64,000 nucleotides of DNA from positions 1,426,001 to 1,490,000 of the forward strand of contig NC_079238.1 in the NCBI RefSeq assembly GCF_027921745.1, read 5' to 3'. Position numbers and translations under genes: made by a program. This document shows positions 1 through 9,856 of the stretch, one piece after another (within the stretch, counting starts at the first letter, position 1; every line of letters begins with the position of its first letter). The stretch comes from Schizosaccharomyces osmophilus. Taxonomy: Eukaryota; Ascomycota; Schizosaccharomycetes; Schizosaccharomycetales; Schizosaccharomycetaceae. The notes under the pieces were generated by a model that worked only from the letters and a program-made list of their open reading frames with translations, searched no databases and was not told where the DNA came from.

Positions 1-1302
1 TTATTAAAACTTTTCTCTTCCACAAAATTCACGGTACTATTTCATGGGAGTATCCATTCGAAGTACGCCCATTTACGTTGAGCCTTAAGGCTTTGTATTA
101 CCCATTTGTTTTTTTTTTATAACATTAAGTAAATAAGGACTTGTCATAGGATCCAACGTTTTACCTTTCCATTTCAGCTTTCAGCTGAAAGATAGAGAAC
201 GAATGACAGTGGAAACAGTAAGCAGATTTGGATTTGACTGCCACAAGAGAAATGATCATTTAGTAACATTGTGGTATATCCTGCTCCGTATAAATTCTAG
301 GAACGGCCGTAAACAAACCAACGAAAGATGAAGTGCTCGAGGATAGCAATCCTTACAGGAGATATATAGAAGAAAATACAAAAGGAAAAATTATATGATG
401 ATAAACGATCCTTTTTGAAACACTGAAAGCGGCCTGACTAACCACAGAGAAATTCGGTTTTCCAATGAAATGAATCTAAGGGTCTCTAGTGTAGCTCTTC
501 ATTCTTATTTTTTGAACCCAAATGTTTGTTTTCATGCACGACTGTTTGAGTAGTACATTGCATTATCCTCTGGTCTGGATTTATGGAGCAAACGTATATT
601 TGCAACCTACGGGTAGTACAATCTTTACCGTTTCTCATTTGGCTCTCCTTCTTAATCTTTCCTTTGTCAATACTCTTTTTTATTTTTTTATTTATTTATT
701 TTTTACCCAATATGTAAACAAGAAATTCAATCCCAAGTCACAAGTCAAGTGACAAAGACTCTTAATAGGATATCATCCGAGACTACAGGTTTACATTCCT
801 ATTTCTTGGAGAAATGGGTTAAATCGAGTTGGAGCAGAATGTCTCTAGAGTTAAATTCTTACCAAATAATGTGTATTTACTTGTTTTTTTTCGATCTCCC
901 GTGTTTTTAAGTACATTTTGCCATTATTCAAGTGTCTTTCTAACTTACATTGAAAATTGGTACCGTTATGCACACTTGCTGTAATGGTTTAGCACCAAGT
1001 CGCTGAGGATGCTTTCCTAACTGATGAGTTTTCAAGTCAGTTTGGGTACAAACTCCATACCTCAGTTATATGTTCGGAACAGCAACTATAAAAAAAGGGA
1101 ATTGCTTATGAGAACAGTAAAGCAATTGTTTTCTTTTCTCACGAAACCTTCAATGTTTACTGTCTATGAGAGACTGAACCAGAGAATTACAGAGAATATC
1201 ATAATATTCTATAAATTCTTATAGAAGAATAGTATTCTACTATCAAGTTCCATTGGCGAATAGATGTTTCCAGCGGGTTTCTGAAACCGAATTAGCTAGC
1301 AC

Positions 1303-1317
1303 GTTCTAGTACGTTCC
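1303..1317 (+). promoter_or_regulatory. Candidate heat-shock element of hsp104
   Basis: The 15 bases read as three pentamers, gTTCt-aGTAc-gTTCc. Against the alternating nTTCn-nGAAn-nTTCn pattern bound by heat-shock factor there is one mismatch, in the middle unit. It sits 18 bases before a TATA box and about 240 bases before the hsp104 start codon. The position fits; the imperfect match makes this tentative. Confidence 0.4.
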
Positions 1318-1334
1318 TTGAATTTTGGCATAGG

Positions 1335-1342
1335 TATAAATA
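1335..1342 (+). promoter_or_regulatory. TATA box of hsp104
   Basis: The sequence is TATAAATA, just downstream of the candidate heat-shock element and about 215 bases before the hsp104 ATG. Transcription would start near 1370, giving a leader of roughly 180 nt that includes a T-rich tract. Confidence 0.55.
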
Positions 1343-1556
1343 CAACACCATGATGTCTGTAAACTTCACTGCTGAGAACAACGATCTAAGAAATATTCTC
1401 TATTTATTCATTTAAAAATACCTGTTTTTGTTATATAATCTCTTTTTTTTTTTTTTTTTTAAGTTGCTGTTTGCATATTTTTTGAAAAATATCTTATAAA
1501 CCCTCTTTAATTTGTGACGAATTATTGTTTCTTTTGTTAATTAATTATTTTTAATT

Positions 1557-4265
1557 ATGGCCGATTATCAATTTACCGATAAAGCTGCAAAGACACTTTC
1601 GGATGCCTATGGATTAGCTCAATCTTATGGACACTCTCAACTGTCAACTGTTCATCTCGCAGCCGTCTTACTCTCTGAGGCAGACACAAACGGAACATCA
1701 CTTTTACGGACCATTGTCGAAAAAGCCGGTGGTGATGGCCAAAAGTTTGAACGCAGTATTACAAGCCGACTCGTCCGTCTGCCTGCGCAAGATCCTCCAC
1801 CGGAACAAATTTCCTTTGCTCCGGAAACTGCGAAGCTATTACGAAATGCACATGAACTTCAAAAAACCCAAAAGGATTCTTACATTGCTCAGGATCACTT
1901 TATCGCTGCTTTCATTAAGGACGATATTGTCAAATCTCTTTTGACTGACGTTGGTGTCACTCCCAAGTCCTTTGAATTTGCTGTGAATAATCTTCGCGGA
2001 AACAAGAGAATTGACTCGAAAAACGCTGAAGAAGGTTTTGATGCCCTAAATAAATATACTATCGATTTGACCGAACTCGCTCGTAACGGTCAGTTGGACC
2101 CTGTCATCGGTCGTGAAGACGAAATTCGCCGTGCCATTCGTGTCCTTTCCCGCCGAACTAAAAACAACCCAGTCTTAATTGGTGAACCAGGTGTTGGTAA
2201 GACCTCTATTGCGGAAGGTCTTGCTAGTCGTATCATTGACTCTGATGTTCCTGCCAACCTGGCTTCCTGCAAACTCCTTAGTCTTGATGTTGGTAGCTTG
2301 GTTGCTGGTTCCAAGTTCCGTGGTGAATTTGAGGAAAGAGTCAAGGCTGTTCTAAAGGAAATCGAGGACAGCGAAACTCCCATCATTCTCTTCGTTGATG
2401 AAATGCATCTCCTAATGGGTGCTGGCAGCGGTGAAGGTAGTATGGATGCTGCTAACCTTCTGAAGCCCATGCTTGCGCGTGGTAAATTGCACTGCATTGG
2501 TGCAACTACCTTGGGTGAATATAAGAAATATATCGAAAAGGATGCTGCCTTTGAACGAAGATTTCAAATCATCCTGGTTAAGGAGCCTTCAATTGAGGAC
2601 ACCATCTCCATTCTTCGTGGATTAAAGGAGAAATACGAGGTTCATCATGGTGTCACTATTTCCGATCGTGCCCTCGTTTCTTCGGCTCATCTCGCTTCAC
2701 GCTACCTGACAGCCCGTCGCCTTCCCGACTCTGCTATTGATCTTGTGGACGAAGCAGCGGCCGCTGTCCGTGTTACTCGTGAGTCTCAACCAGAGGTTCT
2801 TGACAACCTTGAGCGCAAGCTTCGTCAACTTCGAGTTGAAATTCGTGCTTTGGAACGTGAAAAGGATGAGGTTTCCCGTGAACGCCTTAAGGCCGCTCGG
2901 AAAGAAGCTGCTGATGTAGAGGAAGAGACTCGCCCAATTCGCGAAAAATACGAACTTGAGAAGTCTCGTGGTAGCGAACTTCAAGATGCTAAACGCCGTC
3001 TTGATGAGCTCAAAGCCAAGGCTGCTGATGCAGAACGCCGTAACGATTTTACTCTAGCAGCTGACTTGAAATATTACGGTATCCCTGATCTCCATAAGCG
3101 CATCGAGTTTTTGGAACAACAAAAGAAGGCTGCTGATGCGGATGCTATGGCCAATGCTCAACCTGGTTCCGAACCTTTGTTAATTGATGTCGTTGGACCA
3201 GATCAAATTAACGAGATTGTGGCCCGCTGGACTGGTATTCCTGTCACCAGGCTTAAGACAACTGAAAAGGAGCGACTTTTGAGAATGGAGCGCGTCTTGG
3301 GTAAACAAGTTATTGGCCAGAAGGAGGCTGTTTCCGCCGTAGCCAATGCTATTCGCTTATCGCGCGCTGGCTTGTCTGATCCCAACCAACCTATAGCTTC
3401 ATTTTTATTTTGCGGCCCTTCAGGTACCGGTAAAACATTGCTTACGAAAGCATTGGCTGGATTCTTGTTTGATGATGAAAGTGCAATGATTCGTATTGAT
3501 ATGTCAGAATATATGGAGAAGCATTCGGTCTCCAGATTGATTGGTGCTCCACCTGGTTATGTCGGTCACGAAGCCGGAGGTCAATTGACTGAACAGCTTC
3601 GTCGTCGTCCTTACTCTGTCATCTTGTTTGATGAAGTAGAAAAGGCTGCTCCTGATGTTCTAACTGTCCTTTTACAGGTTTTAGATGAAGGTAGAATTAC
3701 TAGCGGCCAAGGACAAGTTGTGGATGCTAGAAATTCTGTCATTATCATGACCTCTAATTTGGGAGCCGAATATTTGACTACTGATCAGGAAGACGATACT
3801 GGGAAGGTTGATGCCTCAACTCGTGAAATGGTTTTGAATACGATTCGCGGATTTTTCCGACCCGAATTTTTGAACCGTATTTCTTCAACTGTGATATTCA
3901 ACCGTCTTCGTCGTGCCGATATTCGAAGTATTGTCAACAACAGGGTGATGGAAGTGCAAAAGAGGTTGCAAAGTAATCATCGCTCGATTGAGATTGATGT
4001 CAGCGAAGAAGCCAAGGACTTATTGGGTAGTGCTGGTTACTCTCCTGCATACGGCGCTCGTCCATTGAACCGTGTCATTCAAAATCAAGTCTTGAATCCT
4101 ATGGCTGTTCTTATTTTGAATGGTCAACTACGCGACAAAGAAGTGGTACATATCACAGCTAAAAATGGCAAAATTGTTGTATTGCCTAATCACGAATTGC
4201 CAAATGAAACTTCAGCAGACGTTGACATGGATGATATGGATGAAGTTGATGAAGAATTGGAGTAG
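1557..4265 (+). CDS. hsp104: Hsp104, AAA+ protein disaggregase
   Basis: This single-exon gene encodes 902 residues, the usual Hsp104/ClpB length. A Clp N-terminal domain fills roughly residues 1-145. The first AAA+ module has Walker A GEPGVGKT near 209 and Walker B ILFVDEMH near 278. A long charged coiled coil, the middle domain, spans about 410-530. The second AAA+ module has Walker A GPSGTGKT near 620 and the sensor region RPEFLNR. The acidic tail ends in DEELE, like the acidic C-termini that bind TPR co-chaperones in other fungi. The family forms hexamers that pull polypeptides out of aggregates with Hsp70 and Hsp40 and underlie thermotolerance in the cytosol. A TATA box and a heat-shock-like element lie upstream. 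The start is the first ATG of the frame and begins the N domain directly. Confidence 0.98.
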   Translation: MADYQFTDKAAKTLSDAYGLAQSYGHSQLSTVHLAAVLLSEADTNGTSLLRTIVEKAGGDGQKFERSITSRLVRLPAQDPPPEQISFAPETAKLLRNAHELQKTQKDSYIAQDHFIAAFIKDDIVKSLLTDVGVTPKSFEFAVNNLRGNKRIDSKNAEEGFDALNKYTIDLTELARNGQLDPVIGREDEIRRAIRVLSRRTKNNPVLIGEPGVGKTSIAEGLASRIIDSDVPANLASCKLLSLDVGSLVAGSKFRGEFEERVKAVLKEIEDSETPIILFVDEMHLLMGAGSGEGSMDAANLLKPMLARGKLHCIGATTLGEYKKYIEKDAAFERRFQIILVKEPSIEDTISILRGLKEKYEVHHGVTISDRALVSSAHLASRYLTARRLPDSAIDLVDEAAAAVRVTRESQPEVLDNLERKLRQLRVEIRALEREKDEVSRERLKAARKEAADVEEETRPIREKYELEKSRGSELQDAKRRLDELKAKAADAERRNDFTLAADLKYYGIPDLHKRIEFLEQQKKAADADAMANAQPGSEPLLIDVVGPDQINEIVARWTGIPVTRLKTTEKERLLRMERVLGKQVIGQKEAVSAVANAIRLSRAGLSDPNQPIASFLFCGPSGTGKTLLTKALAGFLFDDESAMIRIDMSEYMEKHSVSRLIGAPPGYVGHEAGGQLTEQLRRRPYSVILFDEVEKAAPDVLTVLLQVLDEGRITSGQGQVVDARNSVIIMTSNLGAEYLTTDQEDDTGKVDASTREMVLNTIRGFFRPEFLNRISSTVIFNRLRRADIRSIVNNRVMEVQKRLQSNHRSIEIDVSEEAKDLLGSAGYSPAYGARPLNRVIQNQVLNPMAVLILNGQLRDKEVVHITAKNGKIVVLPNHELPNETSADVDMDDMDEVDEELE

Positions 4266-4764
4266 ATGCCTTAAAACTTTGATTACTTAGACATGATTTA
4301 TCTTTATAATGATTAAGGTTAATTCCATAAATGCTTACGACTAGTGATTAACAGCAAGAGTTGAATATGAACAAACAAAATTTCACTATACTCAATTTGT
4401 ATTTTACTCTGTAGTCATATACTTTCTTTGTAATCACAAAATACATTTATACTTTGAAAATAGATACTATTACTAGTAATTTCGCATATACTTTATTTCT
4501 ACACTTAACAAGCTATAAACACTTATTTTATTATTTCCATACACGATAACTCCTATTACCTATAAAACGCACTTTCTTCTATATATACCATTAAGGATCA
4601 GTTCTGTGTTTCGACTATAGGAATAAGTTCGTATAAGGAAATTTGACGAGTACTTTTATAATTATTAAACGAATGTTTTAAACTAAAGAAAGACCAAGAA
4701 CTATTACTTAAGACCATTTTCTTTCTGTTTTCCTAGATTTTATTCTATTGGATTGTTCGTCCCG
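4266..4764. other. Spacer between hsp104 and sir2
   Basis: This AT-rich stretch holds the hsp104 3' end and the sir2 promoter and leader. I see no gene, repeat or clear regulatory motif in it. Confidence 0.6.
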
Positions 4765-6670
4765 ATGAGTTTCTCTCCTGTAGAAGATTTGCATGCTACT
4801 CCAAAAGAAGTCAATTCTGAAGATAAGAATGATGTAGAGACAGCGAGTACATCTAGCATTTCTTCAAGTGCCAGTCTTCTAGTGGATATTATGTGTGGCA
4901 GCAAAGACGACGAAGACTCTGAAGCGGAATCCGATGAATGGGACCGACCTGGTAAGTAATTACATATCTACGAAATTTAGTCCTCCTCTCAAAGTCCTGT
5001 TTACACACTGAACATGTTCAAAAATTGGAGTCGCAATCATGACCTTCGACTCCCTTGCGGCTTAGGTTGATGGGATTTTTTTTTTTTTTTTATACTTTTT
5101 AGAGAAATACAAAGCTTTTATTGCTAACTCCTAGCAGCAGTAGATGACGACGAGGTAATCAAGCAGCGCGAAGAGATAATAAAATCTCTTCGTATTTTGG
5201 GTAAGAAAAACGACAAAATAATTTTTTATATCTAACTCATTCATCAGGATATCCTGCGTTTTTAGAAAAGCATGTCTTTGAGCAACAGGTGCCCATTCGG
5301 TTAATTTTAAAGAAATTGGGTATATCACTGGTAAGTCTGCTGTGTTCTTATAGGTTTTACTAACTGGTTTATAAGCCTACTGCGTTGGATGATTTTGAGG
5401 ATTTAGAGTATGTTCCCAAAAGCGATTCATTTCTACAAGGATGACGGCTAATCTTAACATTATAGCCTCCTTCCCTTGTTAAAGGAAGTCTTAAAACGAG
5501 AAGCATCACGTCGTTTAAAGTTACCCCAGTACAATACTATTGATGATGTGGTAAAACAACTGCACAAGGCAAAAAATGTCGTTGTTTTAGTAGGAGCAGG
5601 TATCAGTACAAGCTTAGGAATTTTGGATTTCCGGTCGGATAACGGATTCTATGCTAGGCTTGCTCAGCATGGTTTGTCCGAGCCGTCTGAAATGTTTGAT
5701 ATCCATACATTTAGAGAAGAACCGGGAATCTTTTACACTTTTGCCAAAGAATTGCTTCCAGAAACTCATCACTATTCACCATCGCACGCTTTTATTCGTT
5801 TACTAGAACAAAAAAACAAGCTTTCTACTTTGTTTACACAAAACATAGACAATTTGGAAAGAGAAACTGGGCTTTCCGAGGAGAAAGTTGTTCAATGTCA
5901 TGGTAAGATTGATTGCGGTTTGAATTATTTTCTAATAATCAGGTTCTTTTGCTACTGCTACATGTATTCAATGCAAACATAAAGTTGAGGGTTCTTTATT
6001 GTACGATGACATTCGAAATCAAAGACTTTCTTATTGTACTGAGTGCAATAAGCCACCCGTTAAGAAAAGGAAACTGACAAGTGCAAGTGATCGTGCGTTT
6101 TCAGATGTATACAATGGCGAAAATGAAAAAGAGGAAGAAGAAGAAGATATTCCTCAGGCCGGAGTAATGAAGCCTGACATTACCTTTTTCGGTGAGGCGT
6201 TACCTGATCAATTTTTTGAAAAAGTGGGAAGCGGTGATTTGGAAAAAACGGACCTTCTGATTTGTATTGGTACATCATTGAAGGTAGCGCCTGTCTCAGA
6301 ATTAATCAGCTTAGTCCCTGCATCAACTCCCCAAATATACATTTCAAGGACGCCAGTTCGTCATACTCAATTTGATGTAAATTTTATTAGTCCATTCTGC
6401 GATTGGGTAATCGTAGAGTTATGCAAGCGGGCCGGATGGTTGGAAGATTTAGAGAAACTTTGCAATGAGCCTAAGTGCCACACTGGAGCCAAGAACAGAG
6501 CATGGAATACATCTCTGGATGTACGTTTCCACGAACCCTCGACCTATTACATTAAAAGTAAAGCAGAAGCAGAAGCAGAAGCTTTATGTAAAGAACGTGA
6601 AAATGTACCAGGAGAAACGGAGAACGTTTACAAAGATAGCATAGAATCTGATACGAACCAAACTGTTTAG
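4765..6670 (+). CDS. sir2: Sir2, NAD-dependent histone deacetylase
   Basis: Six exons encode about 510 residues: 4765-4951, 5135-5200, 5248-5330, 5376-5407, 5466-5902 and 5943-6670. The product removes acetyl groups from histones using NAD and acts in heterochromatin silencing. An acidic, serine-rich N-terminus precedes the Sir2 N-terminal extension. The catalytic core shows GAGIS near residue 166, LDFRS, TQNIDN, the active-site HG at the exon 5/6 junction, and two CxxC pairs (CIQC, CTEC) that bind zinc. Junction phases agree throughout, and splicing restores HGSFATATC. The start ATG is the first in frame; the open frame before it begins at non-ATG codons. Intron 1 is long (183 nt) and ends at four tandem in-frame AGs. 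Orthology rests on the N-terminal extension, length and neighbours; the N-terminal exons are less certain than the core. Confidence 0.92.
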
Positions 6671-6848
6671 TAAAATGAACATATTATTTCAGTGTTGATG
6701 ATAAATAAGGTTTTCTACTATTTCAAACTTCGTAATATAGGCTGCATATTAAACATATAGCTTAAAAGTGGAAAAATAAAAACATTACATATTAACTATA
6801 ATAACAAAACGACACATTAGAAATAATTAGCATAAAATCAATACAGGA

Positions 6849-8054
6849 CTACGCCCATTTTCCAAGCAAGGCCATGAGAGCAGTACCTGCCATTGCACAA
6901 AACAAGAGAAAGCTAAGTTTAAGCCAGTTGCGCTCTCTATTAGGGTCGAAAAGAAAATCTTGAGCTAATAATTCAACCAAACCAGCATATATAAGGATAC
7001 CGGAAGAAATTGCGTCCAACACACCCTGAGCAGCGTACGTACCGTGACTAAGAGGATTCCAGTGTTCACGAGCACCCAAACCTGCGGCCATACCAATAGG
7101 AGTAAACAAAGCATAAGTTCCTCCCATAATCCAGGGTTGAACATTGAAGCCTTTAGGCCAAGCCATACCTGAAAGACGAGCACCTAGACCAGTTCCCTCA
7201 AAAGCCTGGTGAAACACTACGACAGGAAATAGAGTTCTGAATTCTTCACCTGAGATAGCTGTGGTCAAACCAATAATTACACTATGTAAAATAATACCGG
7301 CTTCTAAGACGAGAAAAGCTCCAATTTGCTGATAAAGTAAGGATTTTCTAGATTCTTCAATGGAGACCAAATCACTGTTTTCAGTGTTGGAGACTGATTT
7401 GAGCTTGATTTCTTCGATATCTTTAGGACTACCGGGACGGTTTTCAATGTCCTCTTGACAGTGTTCATGAGAATGAATACCGTAAGCGCCTTCTTCTTCA
7501 TGGTTATGGCTATGAGTACCTAAATTGGGGTTATGACAATGGGACATGCCATATCTCCATTCGACAAACCGAGAAAGTATGACTTCAACGATAAACATGA
7601 ACCAACAAGAAATTAGACATATACCAGGAGCCCAGTCGTAACTCCCAAATAAGTCTTCTACACAGGGATCGTATAACTTATGGCAGGCAGGAGCTAAAAG
7701 ATGAATGAAAGCGGTAGCCAAAATGACACCAGATCCGAAATAACGACAGAACAAGTAAAAATAGGTGATCACAACACTTGCCTGGTTATTCATGAGATGG
7801 GACAAAGTGAGAGGCAGCCAAACTCCAATCAAAGAAGTAAACAAAATAACAAAAATTGCACCAATCCGGACGCCCATATGACCATAATCTCCATACTCGT
7901 TGGCATCACCAGAGCACTGCACGGGCTCTGCATCACGCTTTTGAAATATATCTTGATCTTCTCTTTTATATAGGAGGAACCGAAGCACTTGGTATGAGTT
8001 TTGAGATTGATATTCAGCAACAGCGTTTTTCAGAGTAACCGCTAGACTTGACAT
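6849..8054 (-). CDS. zrt1: Zrt1, plasma-membrane zinc transporter (ZIP family)
   Basis: One exon encodes 401 residues. ZIP carriers move zinc into the cytosol. Eight membrane segments can be drawn, with a long loop after the third that carries a histidine-rich metal-binding stretch (HSHNHEEEG, then HSHEH). The signature helix contains HSVIIGL, and the next helix has HQAFEGTGLGARLS, the histidine and glutamate residues that line the transport site in this family. The length is close to the S. pombe protein. Orthology to Zrt1, the high-affinity zinc importer, is supported by the neighbouring genes. In S. pombe zrt1 is repressed by zinc through Loz1; the 1.8 kb upstream of this copy is unusually rich in GATC, the core of the Loz1 site as I recall it. 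Confidence 0.93.
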   Translation of the reverse strand: MSSLAVTLKNAVAEYQSQNSYQVLRFLLYKREDQDIFQKRDAEPVQCSGDANEYGDYGHMGVRIGAIFVILFTSLIGVWLPLTLSHLMNNQASVVITYFYLFCRYFGSGVILATAFIHLLAPACHKLYDPCVEDLFGSYDWAPGICLISCWFMFIVEVILSRFVEWRYGMSHCHNPNLGTHSHNHEEEGAYGIHSHEHCQEDIENRPGSPKDIEEIKLKSVSNTENSDLVSIEESRKSLLYQQIGAFLVLEAGIILHSVIIGLTTAISGEEFRTLFPVVVFHQAFEGTGLGARLSGMAWPKGFNVQPWIMGGTYALFTPIGMAAGLGAREHWNPLSHGTYAAQGVLDAISSGILIYAGLVELLAQDFLFDPNRERNWLKLSFLLFCAMAGTALMALLGKWA

Positions 8055-9856
8055 ACTGACGAGAAGTAATCTAAAAAAGGAAAAAAGATATTAAAAAAAA
8101 GTAATAAAAAAGAAACAGAGAAGGAAGAGGAACAAATAATTAAAAGTGTTGGGGGGGGGACACAGCAATTAAAATAAGAACCCAAATTATTCTAAATGAA
8201 CAGCTTTTGTTTAATTAAAATAAGAAAAGTAAGAGTTCAATAGAGAGGGAAACGTCGTAATTCGGATCTCATATATTGCTTTCCTTGATGATCAATCGTA
8301 GCAATCGAAGGAAGAGCAACTGCAAAGGAAGTAGTGTTATTCTTTTATCCTTTATTTAATCACAAAAAGAATCTTTACACTGAGAAGTAGACTTTTTTAA
8401 CACTTTCAAAGAGGATTTACCAATGTCCTTTACGAAACAAAAGTAGATCAGAAAGTCCGGAGGAACGAAATTGAATCCGGCTTTTCCAGCGAAAAAGCTG
8501 AAAAAAAAATCTAACCGGAAATGAATCAACTCTTTTTTGAATGTATTATGGAGATCCCAGTTGGATGTACAGGAAATCTTTCAGCTTGTTATTGGAAAAA
8601 TCATTGCAGATCGTTCTCTTAAATAGGATTGACGAGACTGTTTTTTTCCTAAGCCGATCTACACCGATCTACACCGATCAGCCGAAAATGACTGTTTAGA
8701 GGCTTTGCAGATCACGTCGATTAGGTAACATGTAGGAAGAAAATGAAAATCTGGTTAAAAACAGCGCATGTTACCTCGTAAGGCGTGCTCCAGCGCATAT
8801 TTTTTAAAATTTTCATTCCCGGATGGAAAATGAATATCAAAGTGTTGGCTAATAATAAGGAAAAGTAATATAAAATTTCAATAAAGCCTTGTAAATAAGC
8901 TCTCGTAATCAATACTTATGACCAAGATGTGGTACTCTTTTGCTTTCAAGTGCATAGGTAGCGATACCAACTTGGTAGATCATCATTTTATTTGCTGATC
9001 AATAAAAGAAGATTATAGTAGATCATCCTATTGATTGACCATTTCAGTATCTTTTCCGGCGGCCTAATTTTCCGCGATTTACATTGATCCACGGAGTCTA
9101 AAAATCATGACTATCATTTGTCGATCTTTTGCTGATCTTCTTTTAAGCCTCAGTCTAGCGAGCACTCGTTTGTTTTTCCGGAAATGATTTACGTTGATCA
9201 ACACCACTGCTCATAATTAGCGTCATGCTGTATAAGGCGGCTACGCCAGGCTGTAGATCTCTGTCTCCTTTAAAAATCCTATTATTTATGCGCTGTTCAA
9301 AAGCTTCTTTCTATTTCTTTTAGTTTTATAAGTGATAGAGGTATTTGATTTTGAAAGATCGTTAATGTTTTCTTTCATTGATTGATTTACACTTCTGACA
9401 TAGGTCACGTTGGCGAGTTTCCTTAGCTTCCTTAGCTATTAGTTATGATTTGCGAAGACTTGAGACATCCGGACGCTTCATTGTAGACTCAAAGTTTCAC
9501 TTGCATCCTTTTTTTCCTTCTGTTCGTTCAATGTGGGCTCAATCACCTTCAATATGGACCCATCAAACCAATCCTGATTGACGCAGATCCTACTCGTTAG
9601 CAGTACAATTTTTCTACTTCTATTCCATATATAGATCTCTTAGCTGAAACATTCTTTTTTAATTCTTTTCAATAAATAAAAATCTTTGTATTCATAAACT
9701 ATTGCATTAATCTCATTCATTCTCATGTAGTTCCATTAAAAAACAAGCTATTTTTATCTCCACTCTTAATCAAATGGGCAACACCGTCATTTGGATATAA
9801 CCAATCTGATTATATCAACAAATAATTTTTAAGGAAAAAAACGTCTCACTTATAGA
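8055..9856. other. GATC-rich gene-free region upstream of zrt1
   Basis: No protein gene is supported here. From 8444 to 9637 there are 18 copies of GATC, where about four would be expected at this base composition. The stretch includes a tandem decamer at 8654-8679, two copies of GATTTACRTTGATC (9076-9089 and 9186-9199), and three near-matches to a Loz1-type site (8605-8615, 9119-9129, 9582-9592). A run of nine G lies near 8151. The region carries the zrt1 promoter and the mok13 3' end, and could also hold a noncoding RNA. Confidence 0.6.
8654..8679. repeat. Tandem decamer CCGATCTACA, 2.6 copies
   Basis: Two exact copies of CCGATCTACA are followed by the partial copy CCGATC. Each unit presents a GATC spaced ten bases, one helical turn, from the next, as expected of a repeated protein-binding site. 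It lies about 600 bases upstream of the zrt1 start codon. Confidence 0.75.

Larger units (their letters stand above)
1..1556. other. Gene-free region upstream of hsp104
   Basis: No convincing gene is visible. Short open frames here lack homology or begin at non-ATG codons. A near-FLEX motif, GTAAACAAACC, lies at 309-319, and a run of T residues lies near 1441-1462 in the probable hsp104 leader. The last 260 bases hold a candidate heat-shock element and a TATA box, listed separately. The gene on the left, if any, lies outside the window. Confidence 0.6.

Noticed and set aside
2090-2497. 135-codon frame antisense to hsp104
   Set aside because: It is a shadow of the strongly biased hsp104 coding sequence with no homology of its own.
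8721-8912. 63-codon frame upstream of zrt1
   Set aside because: It is a hydrophobic AT-rich frame with no recognisable pattern, in a region better explained by promoter elements.
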